In this document: positions 41,181 through 49,493 of the stretch, piece by piece
Numbering within the stretch: the first letter of the stretch is position 1
Layout of the letters: each line of letters starts with the position of its first letter
Assembly: GCA_039816045.1 (NCBI GenBank)
Contig: JBCBYB010000011.1
Coordinates: 1 to 64,000, forward strand
Source: Thermohalobaculum sp039816045
GTDB taxonomy: Bacteria; Pseudomonadota; Alphaproteobacteria; Rhodobacterales; Rhodobacteraceae
DNA: 64,000 nucleotides
Direction of reading: 5' to 3'
The notes under the pieces: model-generated
What the model was told of the DNA's origin: nothing
Seen by the model: only the letters and a program-made list of their open reading frames with translations
The model's database searches: none
Made by a program: the position numbers and the translations under genes

Positions 41181-42443
41181 TTACGCAAACCGTGATGGCG
41201 CATAGGGGGTCATGTCGAGGTTCGGCCTGCGCCCGGCGATCATCTGGGCAAGCAGCCGCCCGGTCTTCGGGCCCGCGGTCAGGCCGATATGCTGATGGCC
41301 AAAGGCGAGCCAGGCGCCAGCAACGCCCGGCACCTCTCCAACCGCCGGCAACGAGTCGGTGGTGGCCGGGCGGTGGCCCATCCAACGGGTGACCTTTGCT
41401 TCGCTGAGGCCGGGAAGCGCGGCCCGTGCCTGGCGTTCGAGCAGCCGGAAGGGCGCCTCGGACGGACCCGCCTCCAGCCCGCCGAACTCCACGACGCCCG
41501 CCGCGCGCAGGCGCCCCTCCATGGGGGTCAGCAAGAACTTGCCGGTTGTGATCGCGACGGGCTCTGACAGAGTGACCGAGGGCTCCCAGAACTCCAGATG
41601 ATAGCCACGCTCGCTCTCCAATGGGATGTCGAGACCAAGCCGCCGGACGAGGCCGCGCGACCACGCCCCGGCCGCGATCACCACCGCGTCGCAAGGGATC
41701 GTCTCGCCGCCTGCCCGCACACCGGTGACTCGGCCAGCCTCCCGAACCACATCCTCGACGGTCGCGATCAAGAGCCGGGCACCCTCCGCTTCCGCATGGG
41801 CAGCCAGCGCCCGGACATAGGCGCACGGATCGCTGATCCGTCCGTGCCCACCAACACATACGCCAAAGTCGAGCCCCGAGACAGCGGGCACGCGCGACCG
41901 CAACGCCTCGCCCTCCAACTCCTGCCAAGTGACGCCATGGGTTCGGCGAACCTCCCATCCGAAGACGTCCCGCTCAAACGCCGCTCGGTCCGGGTAGAGG
42001 TAGAAGTAGTCGGAGGGCACGATCCAGCGCTCGGCCCCGGTCCCCTCCGCCAGAGCGAGATGCTCCTCCACCGTATCGCCGACGATCCCGTAGAGCCCGG
42101 CCGCGATCCGATGCGTATGCTCAGGCGTCGCGTGGCGCAGATAGCGCAGGAGCCAAGGCGCGAGCCGTGGCAAGTATCCCCAACGTAGGAAGAGAGGTTG
42201 GTCCGGGTCGAACAGCATGCGCGGTGCTTTCGCCACCAGACCCGGTACCGTAACGGGCACGAATGACGCCGCGGCCAGCAGCCCCGCATTGCCGAAGCTT
42301 GTGCCCTCCGCCGGGCCCTTTGCGTCGATCAGCGTGACCCGCCGCCCGTCGCGCAGCAAGCGGATCGCTGTCGCCACCCCGACGATACCGGCCCCGATCA
42401 CGGCGACATGGGCCGGTCCTTCTGCCTCTCGTTCGCCGTCCAC
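41181..42443 (-). CDS. FAD-dependent amino-acid oxidase/dehydrogenase (DadA-like)
   Basis: 420 residues. The dinucleotide site VAVIGAGIVGVATAIRLLRDG is at the N-terminus, followed by GTSFGNAGLLAAASFVPVTVPG, a pattern typical of DadA (D-amino-acid dehydrogenase). The C-terminal region has RWMGHRPATTDSLPAVGEV and LAFGHQHIGLTAGPKTGRL. It would oxidise a D-amino acid or N-substituted amino acid to the keto acid. With TRAP genes downstream and a divergent racemase-family gene, a D-amino-acid pathway is a reasonable inference. Confidence 0.85.
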   Translation of the reverse strand: MDGEREAEGPAHVAVIGAGIVGVATAIRLLRDGRRVTLIDAKGPAEGTSFGNAGLLAAASFVPVTVPGLVAKAPRMLFDPDQPLFLRWGYLPRLAPWLLRYLRHATPEHTHRIAAGLYGIVGDTVEEHLALAEGTGAERWIVPSDYFYLYPDRAAFERDVFGWEVRRTHGVTWQELEGEALRSRVPAVSGLDFGVCVGGHGRISDPCAYVRALAAHAEAEGARLLIATVEDVVREAGRVTGVRAGGETIPCDAVVIAAGAWSRGLVRRLGLDIPLESERGYHLEFWEPSVTLSEPVAITTGKFLLTPMEGRLRAAGVVEFGGLEAGPSEAPFRLLERQARAALPGLSEAKVTRWMGHRPATTDSLPAVGEVPGVAGAWLAFGHQHIGLTAGPKTGRLLAQMIAGRRPNLDMTPYAPSRFA

Positions 42444-42532
42444 GTGCTCCCCCAGAGAGAATTGTTCCGCGCGAGAGTGCGAATTGCGCTATGCTCGGTC
42501 AATACGGGCTCAGGGGTTTAGAGGAGCGGGCC

Positions 42533-43240
42533 ATGACCAATATCGACGGCGCGGCATCGCGCGCCGCCGTGGGGATACTCATGCTGGACACCCGCTTCCC
42601 GCGGATCCCGGGCGATATTGGGAACCCGGCGACCTGGCCGTTTCCTACGCTGTATCGGCGGGTGCCGAATGCGAGCCCCCACCGGGTTGTGCGGGAGCGT
42701 GCCGTTGGCCTGGTTCCGGCCTTCATCGAGGCCGGGCGGGCGCTGATCGCCGAGGGCGCGGACGGCATAACCACCAGCTGCGGCTTTCTGGCGCTTGCGC
42801 AAGAGGACCTCGCCGCCGCCCTCAAGGTGCCGGTTGCAACATCGTCTCTTTTGCAGGTCCCGCTGATCGAGCGACTGCTGCCGCCGGGAAAACGCTGCGG
42901 CGTGCTGACGGTTTCAGCGTCAAGTCTGTCTCTCGGCCATCTCAGTGCGGCGGGCGTCGCCTCAGACACGCCCATCGGCACGACAGAGGGTGGACGAGAA
43001 TTAACCCGTGCGCTGCTCAGCGATGCGGCCGAGTTGGACATCGCAGCAGCCCGTGCGGATGTGGTCGACGCTGCAACGGATCTACAGCGGGATCATGCGA
43101 ACGTCGGCGCAGTCTTGCTGGAATGCACCAACATGGCTCCCTATGCCGCCGATGTGCGTGAGGCGACGGGACTGCCGGTCTACTCGATCGAAACCTTCGT
43201 GCGCTGGTTCCAGTCGGGCCTCCAGCCGCGACGATTTTAG
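42533..43240 (+). CDS. Aspartate/glutamate racemase family protein
   Basis: 235 residues from ATG 42533 behind GAGGAGCGGG. GILMLDTRFPRIPGDIGNPAT opens the protein. The two catalytic cysteines expected for cofactor-independent racemases appear in GITTSCGFLAL and AVLLECTNMAPYA, one in each half. The family contains aspartate, glutamate and hydantoin racemases. It diverges from the DadA-like gene with 89 bases between. Which substrate is used cannot be said from sequence. Confidence 0.87.
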   Translation: MTNIDGAASRAAVGILMLDTRFPRIPGDIGNPATWPFPTLYRRVPNASPHRVVRERAVGLVPAFIEAGRALIAEGADGITTSCGFLALAQEDLAAALKVPVATSSLLQVPLIERLLPPGKRCGVLTVSASSLSLGHLSAAGVASDTPIGTTEGGRELTRALLSDAAELDIAAARADVVDAATDLQRDHANVGAVLLECTNMAPYAADVREATGLPVYSIETFVRWFQSGLQPRRF

Positions 43241-43243
43241 GCA

Positions 43244-43437
43244 TCAATCAATCTCGACCAGCCACGCGACGGTTTCGTGCGCAGCCGCCGCAGCCGCCAT
43301 GTCCGTCGCGAAGACCCAAGCGCCGTGGTGACCGACCACGGATCAACCGCGTCCATCCTCCGGATCGCGCCAGCATTCCTCAAAGCCATGGCGTCCATCG
43401 GGCCGGCGGAAGGGATCCACGCAAAGCTGCCCTCTAC
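43244..43437 (-). pseudogene. Possible decayed coding remnant
   Basis: This gap between the racemase-like gene and the FAH gene reads like broken coding sequence on the minus strand. From GTG 43339 to TGA 43244 it gives VGHHGAWVFATDMAAAAAAH and then ETVAWLVEID, with a His-His-Gly segment and a helix as at the end of class II aldolase-type proteins. Upstream in another frame comes EGSFAWIPSAGPMDAMALR. A stop and frame change separate the two. The family link is weak; it may instead be a 31-residue peptide or chance. Confidence 0.3.
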
Positions 43438-43439
43438 GT

Positions 43440-44123
43440 TCAGATCACCGCAACCGAAAGTGTCCCTACTCCCCCGATCCGCGCCTCCATCTGGTCTCCA
43501 CGGGTCACGGCAGCGACCCCCGAAGGCGTGCCGGACAAGATCACATCGCCCGCCGCCAAGGCGAAATGCTCCGAAAGATAGGCGATCATCTCCGGCACCT
43601 TCCAGATCATCTGGCCGAGGTCCCCGCGCTGACGCACCGCCCCATTGACGTCCAGGGCGATCTCCCCCGAAGACGGATGCCCGATTTCTGCCGCTGGCAC
43701 GATCTCCCCGCAGGGCGCTGAGCGCTCGAACGCCTTCCCGATCTCCCAGGGCCGGCGTGCCGCCTTGGCCTCACCCTGACGATCGCGCCGCGTCATATCG
43801 AGACACACGCCGTAGCCATAAACATGCTTGAGGGCATCGCCGAGCGCGATCCCCGTGCCCCCCGACTTAAGCGCAACCAGCATTTCGATCTCGTGGTGCA
43901 CATCCGAGGAGTTCGGCGGATAGGGAAACTCTCCCGAAGGGTCGAGATTGTCCGGGTTCTTCTGGAAGAAAAAAGGCGCTTCGCGATCCGGGTCGCCCCC
44001 CATCTCCACCGTGTGCGCAGCATAGTTTCGCCCGATGCAATAGACCCTGCGCACCGGAAACATCCGATCACTGCCGCGCACCGGCAGAGCCGGCCGGCTC
44101 GGCGGTTTGAGAACAAACTCCAC
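43440..44123 (-). CDS. Fumarylacetoacetate hydrolase (FAH) family protein
   Basis: 227 residues from GTG 44123 behind AAGGGGGAAGG. RVYCIGRNYAAHTVEMGG is the typical start after the short leader. Metal-binding acids are in HHEIEMLVAL (ExE) and GVCLDMTRRD. DVILSGTPSGVAAV is the conserved glycine-rich segment near the end. The family cleaves carbon-carbon bonds of beta-diketo or acylpyruvate compounds; small cytoplasmic members include acylpyruvases and oxaloacetate decarboxylases. A role in the local catabolic cluster is possible. Confidence 0.9.
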   Translation of the reverse strand: MEFVLKPPSRPALPVRGSDRMFPVRRVYCIGRNYAAHTVEMGGDPDREAPFFFQKNPDNLDPSGEFPYPPNSSDVHHEIEMLVALKSGGTGIALGDALKHVYGYGVCLDMTRRDRQGEAKAARRPWEIGKAFERSAPCGEIVPAAEIGHPSSGEIALDVNGAVRQRGDLGQMIWKVPEMIAYLSEHFALAAGDVILSGTPSGVAAVTRGDQMEARIGGVGTLSVAVI

Positions 44124-44256
44124 GGGCCTTCCCCCTTCGTCATCTCGTTCGTTGCTTCTTAGACGCAGCGATCCGCCGTGACCAGTCTTGCCGCCCGGGT
44201 GTTTCCCTCGGCGCACTGCCCCGCTAGAGAGGGCGCGAGCCATCCGGAGAGCGCCC

Positions 44257-44937
44257 ATGTTCGACCGCCGTCCTAAGATCGCCCCCTCGATCCTATCCGC
44301 CGATTTTGCCGCTCTCGGTGCCGAAATCCGCGCCGTTGAGGCCCAGGGTGCCGACTGGATCCATGTGGACCCGATGGACGGGCATTTTGTGCCCAACCTC
44401 ACAATGGGGCCGAACGTGGTCGCGGCGATCCGCCCGCATGTGACCACCTTCATGGATGTGCACCTGATGATCTCCCCGGCGGACCCGTATCTCGGCGCCT
44501 TTGCCAAAGCCGGAGCGGATCTCATCACGGTGCATGCCGAGGCCGGGCCGCATCTCCACCGCTCGCTGCAGTCGATCAGGGCCGAAGGGAAAAAGGCCGG
44601 CGCGGCGCTCAATGTCTCGACCCCGCTCTCGGTGCTCGAGCACATCCTGGACGCTGTCGACCTGATCTTGATCATGACGATCAACCCGGGCTTCGGAGGG
44701 CAGAGCTTCATCCCGTCGATTGCGGAGAAGGTCCGCGCGGCGCACGCGATGGTGGGCGAACGGCCGATCCACATCGAGGTGGACGGTGGGATCACACCGG
44801 AGACCGCGCCTGTGGTGGTCGAAGCGGGAGCGGATGTTCTGGTCGCCGGATCGGCGGTCTTCCGCGGCGGGTCCGTCGAAGCGCCCGAGGTCTATGGCAG
44901 CAACATCCGCGCGCTCAGGAACGCGGCGAGCGTCTGA
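44257..44937 (+). CDS. rpe: Ribulose-phosphate 3-epimerase
   Basis: 226 residues. The TIM-barrel motifs of Rpe are present: IAPSILSADFAAL, HVDPMDGHFVPNLTMGP (His36, Asp38), FMDVHLMI with His69, and IMTINPGFGGQSFI, then IEVDGGITPE with the catalytic aspartate. It interconverts ribulose 5-phosphate and xylulose 5-phosphate. The 3' end overlaps the convergent membrane-protein gene by 23 bases. The start at ATG 44257 gives the normal family length. Confidence 0.95.
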   Translation: MFDRRPKIAPSILSADFAALGAEIRAVEAQGADWIHVDPMDGHFVPNLTMGPNVVAAIRPHVTTFMDVHLMISPADPYLGAFAKAGADLITVHAEAGPHLHRSLQSIRAEGKKAGAALNVSTPLSVLEHILDAVDLILIMTINPGFGGQSFIPSIAEKVRAAHAMVGERPIHIEVDGGITPETAPVVVEAGADVLVAGSAVFRGGSVEAPEVYGSNIRALRNAASV

Positions 44938-46156
44938 GCATCGCCACCAGGGTCAGAGCCGCCAACGCCAACTGCAGATGCGCCTCGGCCCACCAGACTC
45001 GGGTGGCAAAGGGGCCGATCTCGGGGAACGCCGCTGCTCGCACCGCGGGCCCCACGCCGGAAAGCTCCAACGCGCCGGCCGCCATTGCAAACGCCAGTCC
45101 CGCCGCCAAGCCCAAGCGTGAGAGCGCCAACGCCGCCATAGTGGGCGCGAGCGGGGCGAGGGCTATCAACGCAAAGGGCGCGGTTAGGAAGGAGATCCGC
45201 ATCTCCACGACCCGCGCCATGAAGATGTGGGTTGTCAGCAGCACCACCAGAACCGCAGGCAAGGCCAGCATCAGCCGCTCAACCGGATCTTTCGGTGCGC
45301 AGCCGCGGAGCCACTCCCCCTGTCTGACGCAGGCGTTCGCGAGCCTTGGCAGAAGCGCCACCCAAGCAAACCCAAGCACGCTCGCCAGCGCGACGGGGAC
45401 AATCCACGGAGTGTCGAAGTTCTCAACCCGCACAACCTCATAGCCGGATGCCCCGAGCCCGAGCCTCAGCACCGCATGGATGCCCAACCCAATTGCGAGC
45501 GCCGCCGCCTTCCAGCCGAGGCTTGCCTGCCCTGCCAAAAGGAAGATCCCCGGCAGGATCATCAGCGTCTCGCGCGTCAAGGCCCCAATGGCGGTCCAGA
45601 TCAACACCTCGACCGAACGGCCCAATAAGACCGCCCGCAAACCGAGGAACAGGATGGCATAGGCGAGGAAGTCTTCTTTGGTCTGGGTCGGCAGGACAAA
45701 GGCGTTATGGACGGGCGGCATCAGCACCCAGAGGCCAAGCAGCAACCACCGTGCGCTGCGCTTGATCCCGGCCGCCTCGAGAAAGCGATCGGCGGACCAG
45801 ACCGCCGCAACAACCGTCGCTGTTGTCACCGCCAGGTACGCCAGCCAATAGGTACGCAGGTCCCGAGGCAGGACATGCGCCATGGCCTCTGCCACGAGGT
45901 CCACAGCGCCATGGAAGAGCAGGCGGTAGCGAAAGGGTTCGTCCTGCCACGACCAGGAGCCGGCGGGCCACTCCCAGTGGCCGGGCAGTGCGCCTCCGAA
46001 ATAGGCGTCCATCCGCGCCGGTGTCAGGAACACGCTGGAGGGGTGGAGAAGGCACACCACGGCGAGCGCTAGGCCAGCGAGCACCAACAGTCCCGTCCCG
46101 CTGCGCTGATCTTCGGATGTCGCCACGCTGCCTCGCCACCGACGCGATCTCAGCAT
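44915..46156 (-). CDS. Polytopic membrane protein of unknown function
   Basis: 413 residues with about nine or ten hydrophobic segments, such as GLLVLAGLALAVVCLL and LLLGLWVLMPPVHNAF. A large first periplasmic loop contains the Trp-rich stretch HWEWPAGSWSWQDEPFRYR, and the middle has FVLPTQTKEDFLAYAILFLG and TAIGALTRETLMILPG. The layout and TRE motif recall membrane glycosyltransferases of the GT-C or EpsG type, but no catalytic motif is certain. No operon partner. Confidence 0.65.
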   Translation of the reverse strand: MLRSRRWRGSVATSEDQRSGTGLLVLAGLALAVVCLLHPSSVFLTPARMDAYFGGALPGHWEWPAGSWSWQDEPFRYRLLFHGAVDLVAEAMAHVLPRDLRTYWLAYLAVTTATVVAAVWSADRFLEAAGIKRSARWLLLGLWVLMPPVHNAFVLPTQTKEDFLAYAILFLGLRAVLLGRSVEVLIWTAIGALTRETLMILPGIFLLAGQASLGWKAAALAIGLGIHAVLRLGLGASGYEVVRVENFDTPWIVPVALASVLGFAWVALLPRLANACVRQGEWLRGCAPKDPVERLMLALPAVLVVLLTTHIFMARVVEMRISFLTAPFALIALAPLAPTMAALALSRLGLAAGLAFAMAAGALELSGVGPAVRAAAFPEIGPFATRVWWAEAHLQLALAALTLVAMLRRSPRS

Positions 46157-46213
46157 CGCGCGGGAGCGGTTGTGCCCCGGCCACGCGAACAGGTAAAGGC
46201 CGGGCCGCTCACG

Positions 46214-47809
46214 TCACCCCGCGAGCATCGCCTCGAGTGTCTCCAGCCGATCGGCCTCCGCCGGCGGTTTGTCCCAGCGCAGGCGGCTGATGCGCGGGAA
46301 GCGCATGGCCAGGCCCGATTTGTGCCGCGTCGAACGCTGCAGCCCCTCGAAGGCCACTTCGAGCACGAGCCCGGCGTCCGCCTCCGCCCGAACCGAGCGT
46401 ACCGGGCCATATCGGTCCACCGTATTGTCCCGGACGTATTTGTCGATCTGGCGAAGCTCCTCATCCGTAAAACCGAAATAGGCCTTTCCGACTGGGACCA
46501 GAGCGCCCTCACCGTCCCAGACCCCGAAGGTATAATCGGAGTAGTAGGAGGAGCGCTTGCCGTGCCCGCGCTGGGCATACATCAGGACCGCATCGATGAT
46601 GTGCGGGTCCTTCTTCCATTTGAACCAAGGACCCTTAGGCCGACCCGGGACATAGACGCTGTCCAACCGCTTTAACATCAGCCCTTCGATCACCGGGTGA
46701 GGCGGCGCTGCGCGGAAGGCCGCAACCTCCTCCCAGCCAGAGAAAGGAACGAGCGGCGAGACATCGAACCGCGTGGGATCGAGCGGCGCGACAAAGGCCT
46801 CGAGCTGCGCGCGCCGCACAGTGAACGGAAGCGCGCGGAGGTTCTCGCCATCCGCGGCCAGCAGATCATAGGCGCGCAGAAAGGCCGGGTGCGAGGCGAT
46901 CAGCTTTCCGGACACGGTCTTGCGGTTGAGCCTTTGTTGCAGGTCCGAGAAGGAGCCGATCTCTGGGCCGTCCTTGCCTGCCCGCGCGACGAGCAACTCG
47001 CCGTCGAGGGTGCCCTCAAAGGTCATCGCCTCGATCAGATCGGGAAAGGCGCGCCCGATCTCGTCGCCGGTGCGGGAGTAGAGCCGCCGCACGCCGCCCT
47101 CGGACGTCGCCTGCACACGGATGCCATCCCATTTCCACTCGGCGGCATAGGCATTGGGATCGAGCTTCGGCAGCTCTGCCTCGTCGAGCGGGGTGGCGAG
47201 CATTACGGGTCGAAAGAGCGCGAGCGCCGCCTCTGCCGGCTTCTCCGCCCGCCCCTCCAGCCAGGCAAAGAGATCCGTGTAGGGCGGGGTCAGTCCGTGC
47301 CACAGCTCCTCGATCTCGGTGACGTCCACCTGACCCCAATCCGCCAGCGCCTGCTTTGCAAGCCGTGCCGACACGCCGATCCGCAAGCCTCCGGTGACCA
47401 GCTTGATCAGCGCATAGCGCCCGGGCGGGTCGAGTTGGTCGAGCAACTGCGCAACCGCTTGCGGCCCTGCTTGGCGGCTGGTCCGCTGCAGCTCCTCCAC
47501 CACCGCGCCCAAGGCCGGCGGATCACCCTTTGCCGCTGTCTCGCCCCAGACCAGCGAGATCGTCTCGGCCAAGTCACCGACATAGTCGTAGGAGAGCGCA
47601 AACAGCACCGGATCGATCCGCTCGGCCGCCAGTGCCCGCAGCATGGCCGGTTTCACTGACGCGACCTCCAGATCCCGGGTGATCGCCGCGATGGCATAGC
47701 CCCGGTCAGGATCTGGGGCGGCGGAGAGATAATCCTGGATCAGCCGCAGTTTGCCCGTCCGCGCTGGCGTCAGCGTCAACCGATCGAGAAGGGCGGCGAA
47801 GCGGTGCAT
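46214..47809 (-). CDS. lig: ATP-dependent DNA ligase
   Basis: 531 residues. The adenylation motif EWKWDGIRVQ has its catalytic lysine near residue 222. SRTGDEIGRAFPDL and GTLDGELLVARAG are motifs III-type segments, EGLMLKRLDSVYVPG contains motif IV, and WFKWKKDPH is motif V. An N-terminal helical DNA-binding domain precedes and an OB-fold follows (to RLRWDKPPAEA). This is the bacterial LigC/B-type found beside a metallo-beta-lactamase exonuclease and often Lhr helicase. It is separate from the NAD-dependent LigA and suggests DNA repair. Confidence 0.95.
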   Translation of the reverse strand: MHRFAALLDRLTLTPARTGKLRLIQDYLSAAPDPDRGYAIAAITRDLEVASVKPAMLRALAAERIDPVLFALSYDYVGDLAETISLVWGETAAKGDPPALGAVVEELQRTSRQAGPQAVAQLLDQLDPPGRYALIKLVTGGLRIGVSARLAKQALADWGQVDVTEIEELWHGLTPPYTDLFAWLEGRAEKPAEAALALFRPVMLATPLDEAELPKLDPNAYAAEWKWDGIRVQATSEGGVRRLYSRTGDEIGRAFPDLIEAMTFEGTLDGELLVARAGKDGPEIGSFSDLQQRLNRKTVSGKLIASHPAFLRAYDLLAADGENLRALPFTVRRAQLEAFVAPLDPTRFDVSPLVPFSGWEEVAAFRAAPPHPVIEGLMLKRLDSVYVPGRPKGPWFKWKKDPHIIDAVLMYAQRGHGKRSSYYSDYTFGVWDGEGALVPVGKAYFGFTDEELRQIDKYVRDNTVDRYGPVRSVRAEADAGLVLEVAFEGLQRSTRHKSGLAMRFPRISRLRWDKPPAEADRLETLEAMLAG

Positions 47810-47812
47810 GGC

Positions 47813-48307
47813 TCAGGTCAGGTCGAAGCGCTTGGAAATGCGGTCGACCGGTATGCCATCGGCGAGCGGCACCGCCTCCGTCACGTGATCATCGACAAAA
47901 CCCATCTTGGAATAAAACGCGAGCCCTCCGGTGTTGTCGGCCCGGATGGTGGCATCGATGGCGATCAGTCCCGCCGCCTTGGCCCGAGCGCGCGTCTCGG
48001 CAAACAGCGCACGTCCGGTGCCAGGGCGCGGGTTGCTCCGCCGGGCGAATGTCGCGATCTCGCCCCATCCCTCCGGCAATCGAGGCCGTACCGCGAGGTG
48101 CTGAAACCCCAGGGCGCCCGATGCGTCCTCGGCGATCACGCAGGAGACGAGCGCCTCGTCCCTAAGGAACGCGTCCGCGAAGCTCTCGGGCGTGAAGGGC
48201 GTCTCAATGGCCGTCGTACCACCGATCGCGATGATCTCGTTCAACAGCTCTGCAAGCGCTGCGGCATCGGCGAGCGTGGCAGAGCGGATGCGGATGGGAT
48301 CTGTCAT
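47813..48307 (-). CDS. GNAT family N-acetyltransferase
   Basis: 164 residues, overlapping the exonuclease gene by 4 bases and ending 3 bases before the ligase. IRSATLADAAALAELLNEII begins the fold. GALGFQHLAVRPRLPEGWGEIATF and RRSNPRPGTGRALFAETRARAKA carry strand 4 and the acetyl-CoA pyrophosphate loop (R..P.GTGRAL). FYSKMGFVDDHV is the final part. The substrate is unknown. Its place within the ligase/exonuclease unit is not usual. Confidence 0.88.
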   Translation of the reverse strand: MTDPIRIRSATLADAAALAELLNEIIAIGGTTAIETPFTPESFADAFLRDEALVSCVIAEDASGALGFQHLAVRPRLPEGWGEIATFARRSNPRPGTGRALFAETRARAKAAGLIAIDATIRADNTGGLAFYSKMGFVDDHVTEAVPLADGIPVDRISKRFDLT

Positions 48308-49314
48308 TCGGCCTCGTCCTCATAGCCAACCAGATTGAGCGGGCGTGCCTTGACGCCAGCCAGCGTGCACCAGCGCACAAGCGCCTCTTCGCGGCCGTGG
48401 GTGACCCAGACTTCGGACGGTGCGAGTTCCTCGACCGTGCTCGTGAGCTCACCCCAATCGCAATGGTCGGAGATCACCATGGGCAGCTCCGTCCCCCGCT
48501 GTTTGGCGCGCGCGCGGATCTGCATCCAACCGGACGCGAACCCGATCAGGGGCTCTGGGAACCGCTGCGCCCATTTCGCAGCGAAGGCGGAGGGCGGCCC
48601 GAGGATCACGGCCCCTGCGAACGCGCCCTTTCGCCCGCGTTCGACCGTCGCGCTCTCCAGCGGGCCAAGGGCGACCCCCTCGCTCTCGTAGTAGTCGCAG
48701 AGCTTCTTGAGCGCGCCATGGATGTAGATCGGCGCATCATACCCCGCGGTGCGCAGGAGCCGGATCACCCGCTGCGCCTTGCCGAGCGCATAGACGCCGA
48801 CGAGATGCGCCCGCTCTGGGAACTGCGCGAGCGAGGTCAGCAGCTTGGCGATCTCGGACCCAGGGTCGGGGTGGCGGAAGACCGGCAGGCCGAAGGTCGC
48901 CTCGGTGATCAGCACATCGCCCGCGACCGGCTCATAGGGTTCGGACGCCGGATCGGGGCCGCGCTTATAGTCTCCGGTCACAACGATCCGAATGCCGTTC
49001 GCCTCGACCGCGATCTGGGCGGAGCCGAGCACATGCCCGGCCGGGTGGAAGCTGACCGTGACCCCACCGAGATCCGTGACCGCCCCCCAGTCCGCGGCCT
49101 GCGTGCTCTCGGCGTGCTCGGCGCCATAGCGGATCGCCATGATGTCAAGCGTGCGCTGGGTCGCCAGCACGGCCCCGTGCCCGGCACGCGCATGGTCGGC
49201 ATGGCCATGGGTGATCAGGGCGCGCGGCACCGGGCGCACCGGATCGACATAGAAATCCCCCACCGGGCAATAGAGCCCGGCCTCGGTCGGATGGAGCAAA
49301 TCTTCCGCACGCAT
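48304..49314 (-). CDS. Ligase-associated metallo-beta-lactamase-fold DNA exonuclease
   Basis: 336 residues. The start MRAEDLLHPTEAGLYCP is typical of the ligase-associated exonuclease family. The metal motif HGHADHARAGHG (His36, His38, Asp40, His41) is intact, followed by SFHPAGHVLGSAQI, IVVTGDYKRGPDP and the beta-CASP-like histidine in SDHCDWGEL. These enzymes digest DNA 3' ends and are found with ATP-dependent ligases. It starts the coupled unit exonuclease-GNAT-ligase. Confidence 0.93.
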   Translation of the reverse strand: MRAEDLLHPTEAGLYCPVGDFYVDPVRPVPRALITHGHADHARAGHGAVLATQRTLDIMAIRYGAEHAESTQAADWGAVTDLGGVTVSFHPAGHVLGSAQIAVEANGIRIVVTGDYKRGPDPASEPYEPVAGDVLITEATFGLPVFRHPDPGSEIAKLLTSLAQFPERAHLVGVYALGKAQRVIRLLRTAGYDAPIYIHGALKKLCDYYESEGVALGPLESATVERGRKGAFAGAVILGPPSAFAAKWAQRFPEPLIGFASGWMQIRARAKQRGTELPMVISDHCDWGELTSTVEELAPSEVWVTHGREEALVRWCTLAGVKARPLNLVGYEDEAE

Positions 49315-49403
49315 GAGACTAGTTTTAACGCCCCCGCCGCATGCCACCACCCCGAACCGTCATCACCGCTTTGCGATCTATGCTGCAGCCGCACAGGGGC
49401 CTG

Positions 49404-49424
49404 TTGTCAGAGACAAATTGTCAG
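49404..49424 (+). promoter_or_regulatory. Inverted repeat and TTGTCA element upstream of the peptide ABC operon
   Basis: TTGTC-AGA-GACAA at 49404-49416 is a perfect inverted repeat, and TTGTCA recurs at 49419-49424, 70 bases before the start of the binding-protein gene. The second could be a -35 element and the first an operator. No clear -10 is seen about 17 bases on. Confidence 0.3.
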
Positions 49425-49493
49425 GCTAGCGTCTGCGGTAGAACAGCGGGCGGAGGCGGCTTGCCACTCCGTCGAAACACAGGGAACCGACCG

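Noticed and set aside
44915..46156. Call as a specific GT-C glycosyltransferase
   Set aside because: Membrane layout is compatible but no conserved catalytic acidic motif could be placed with confidence.
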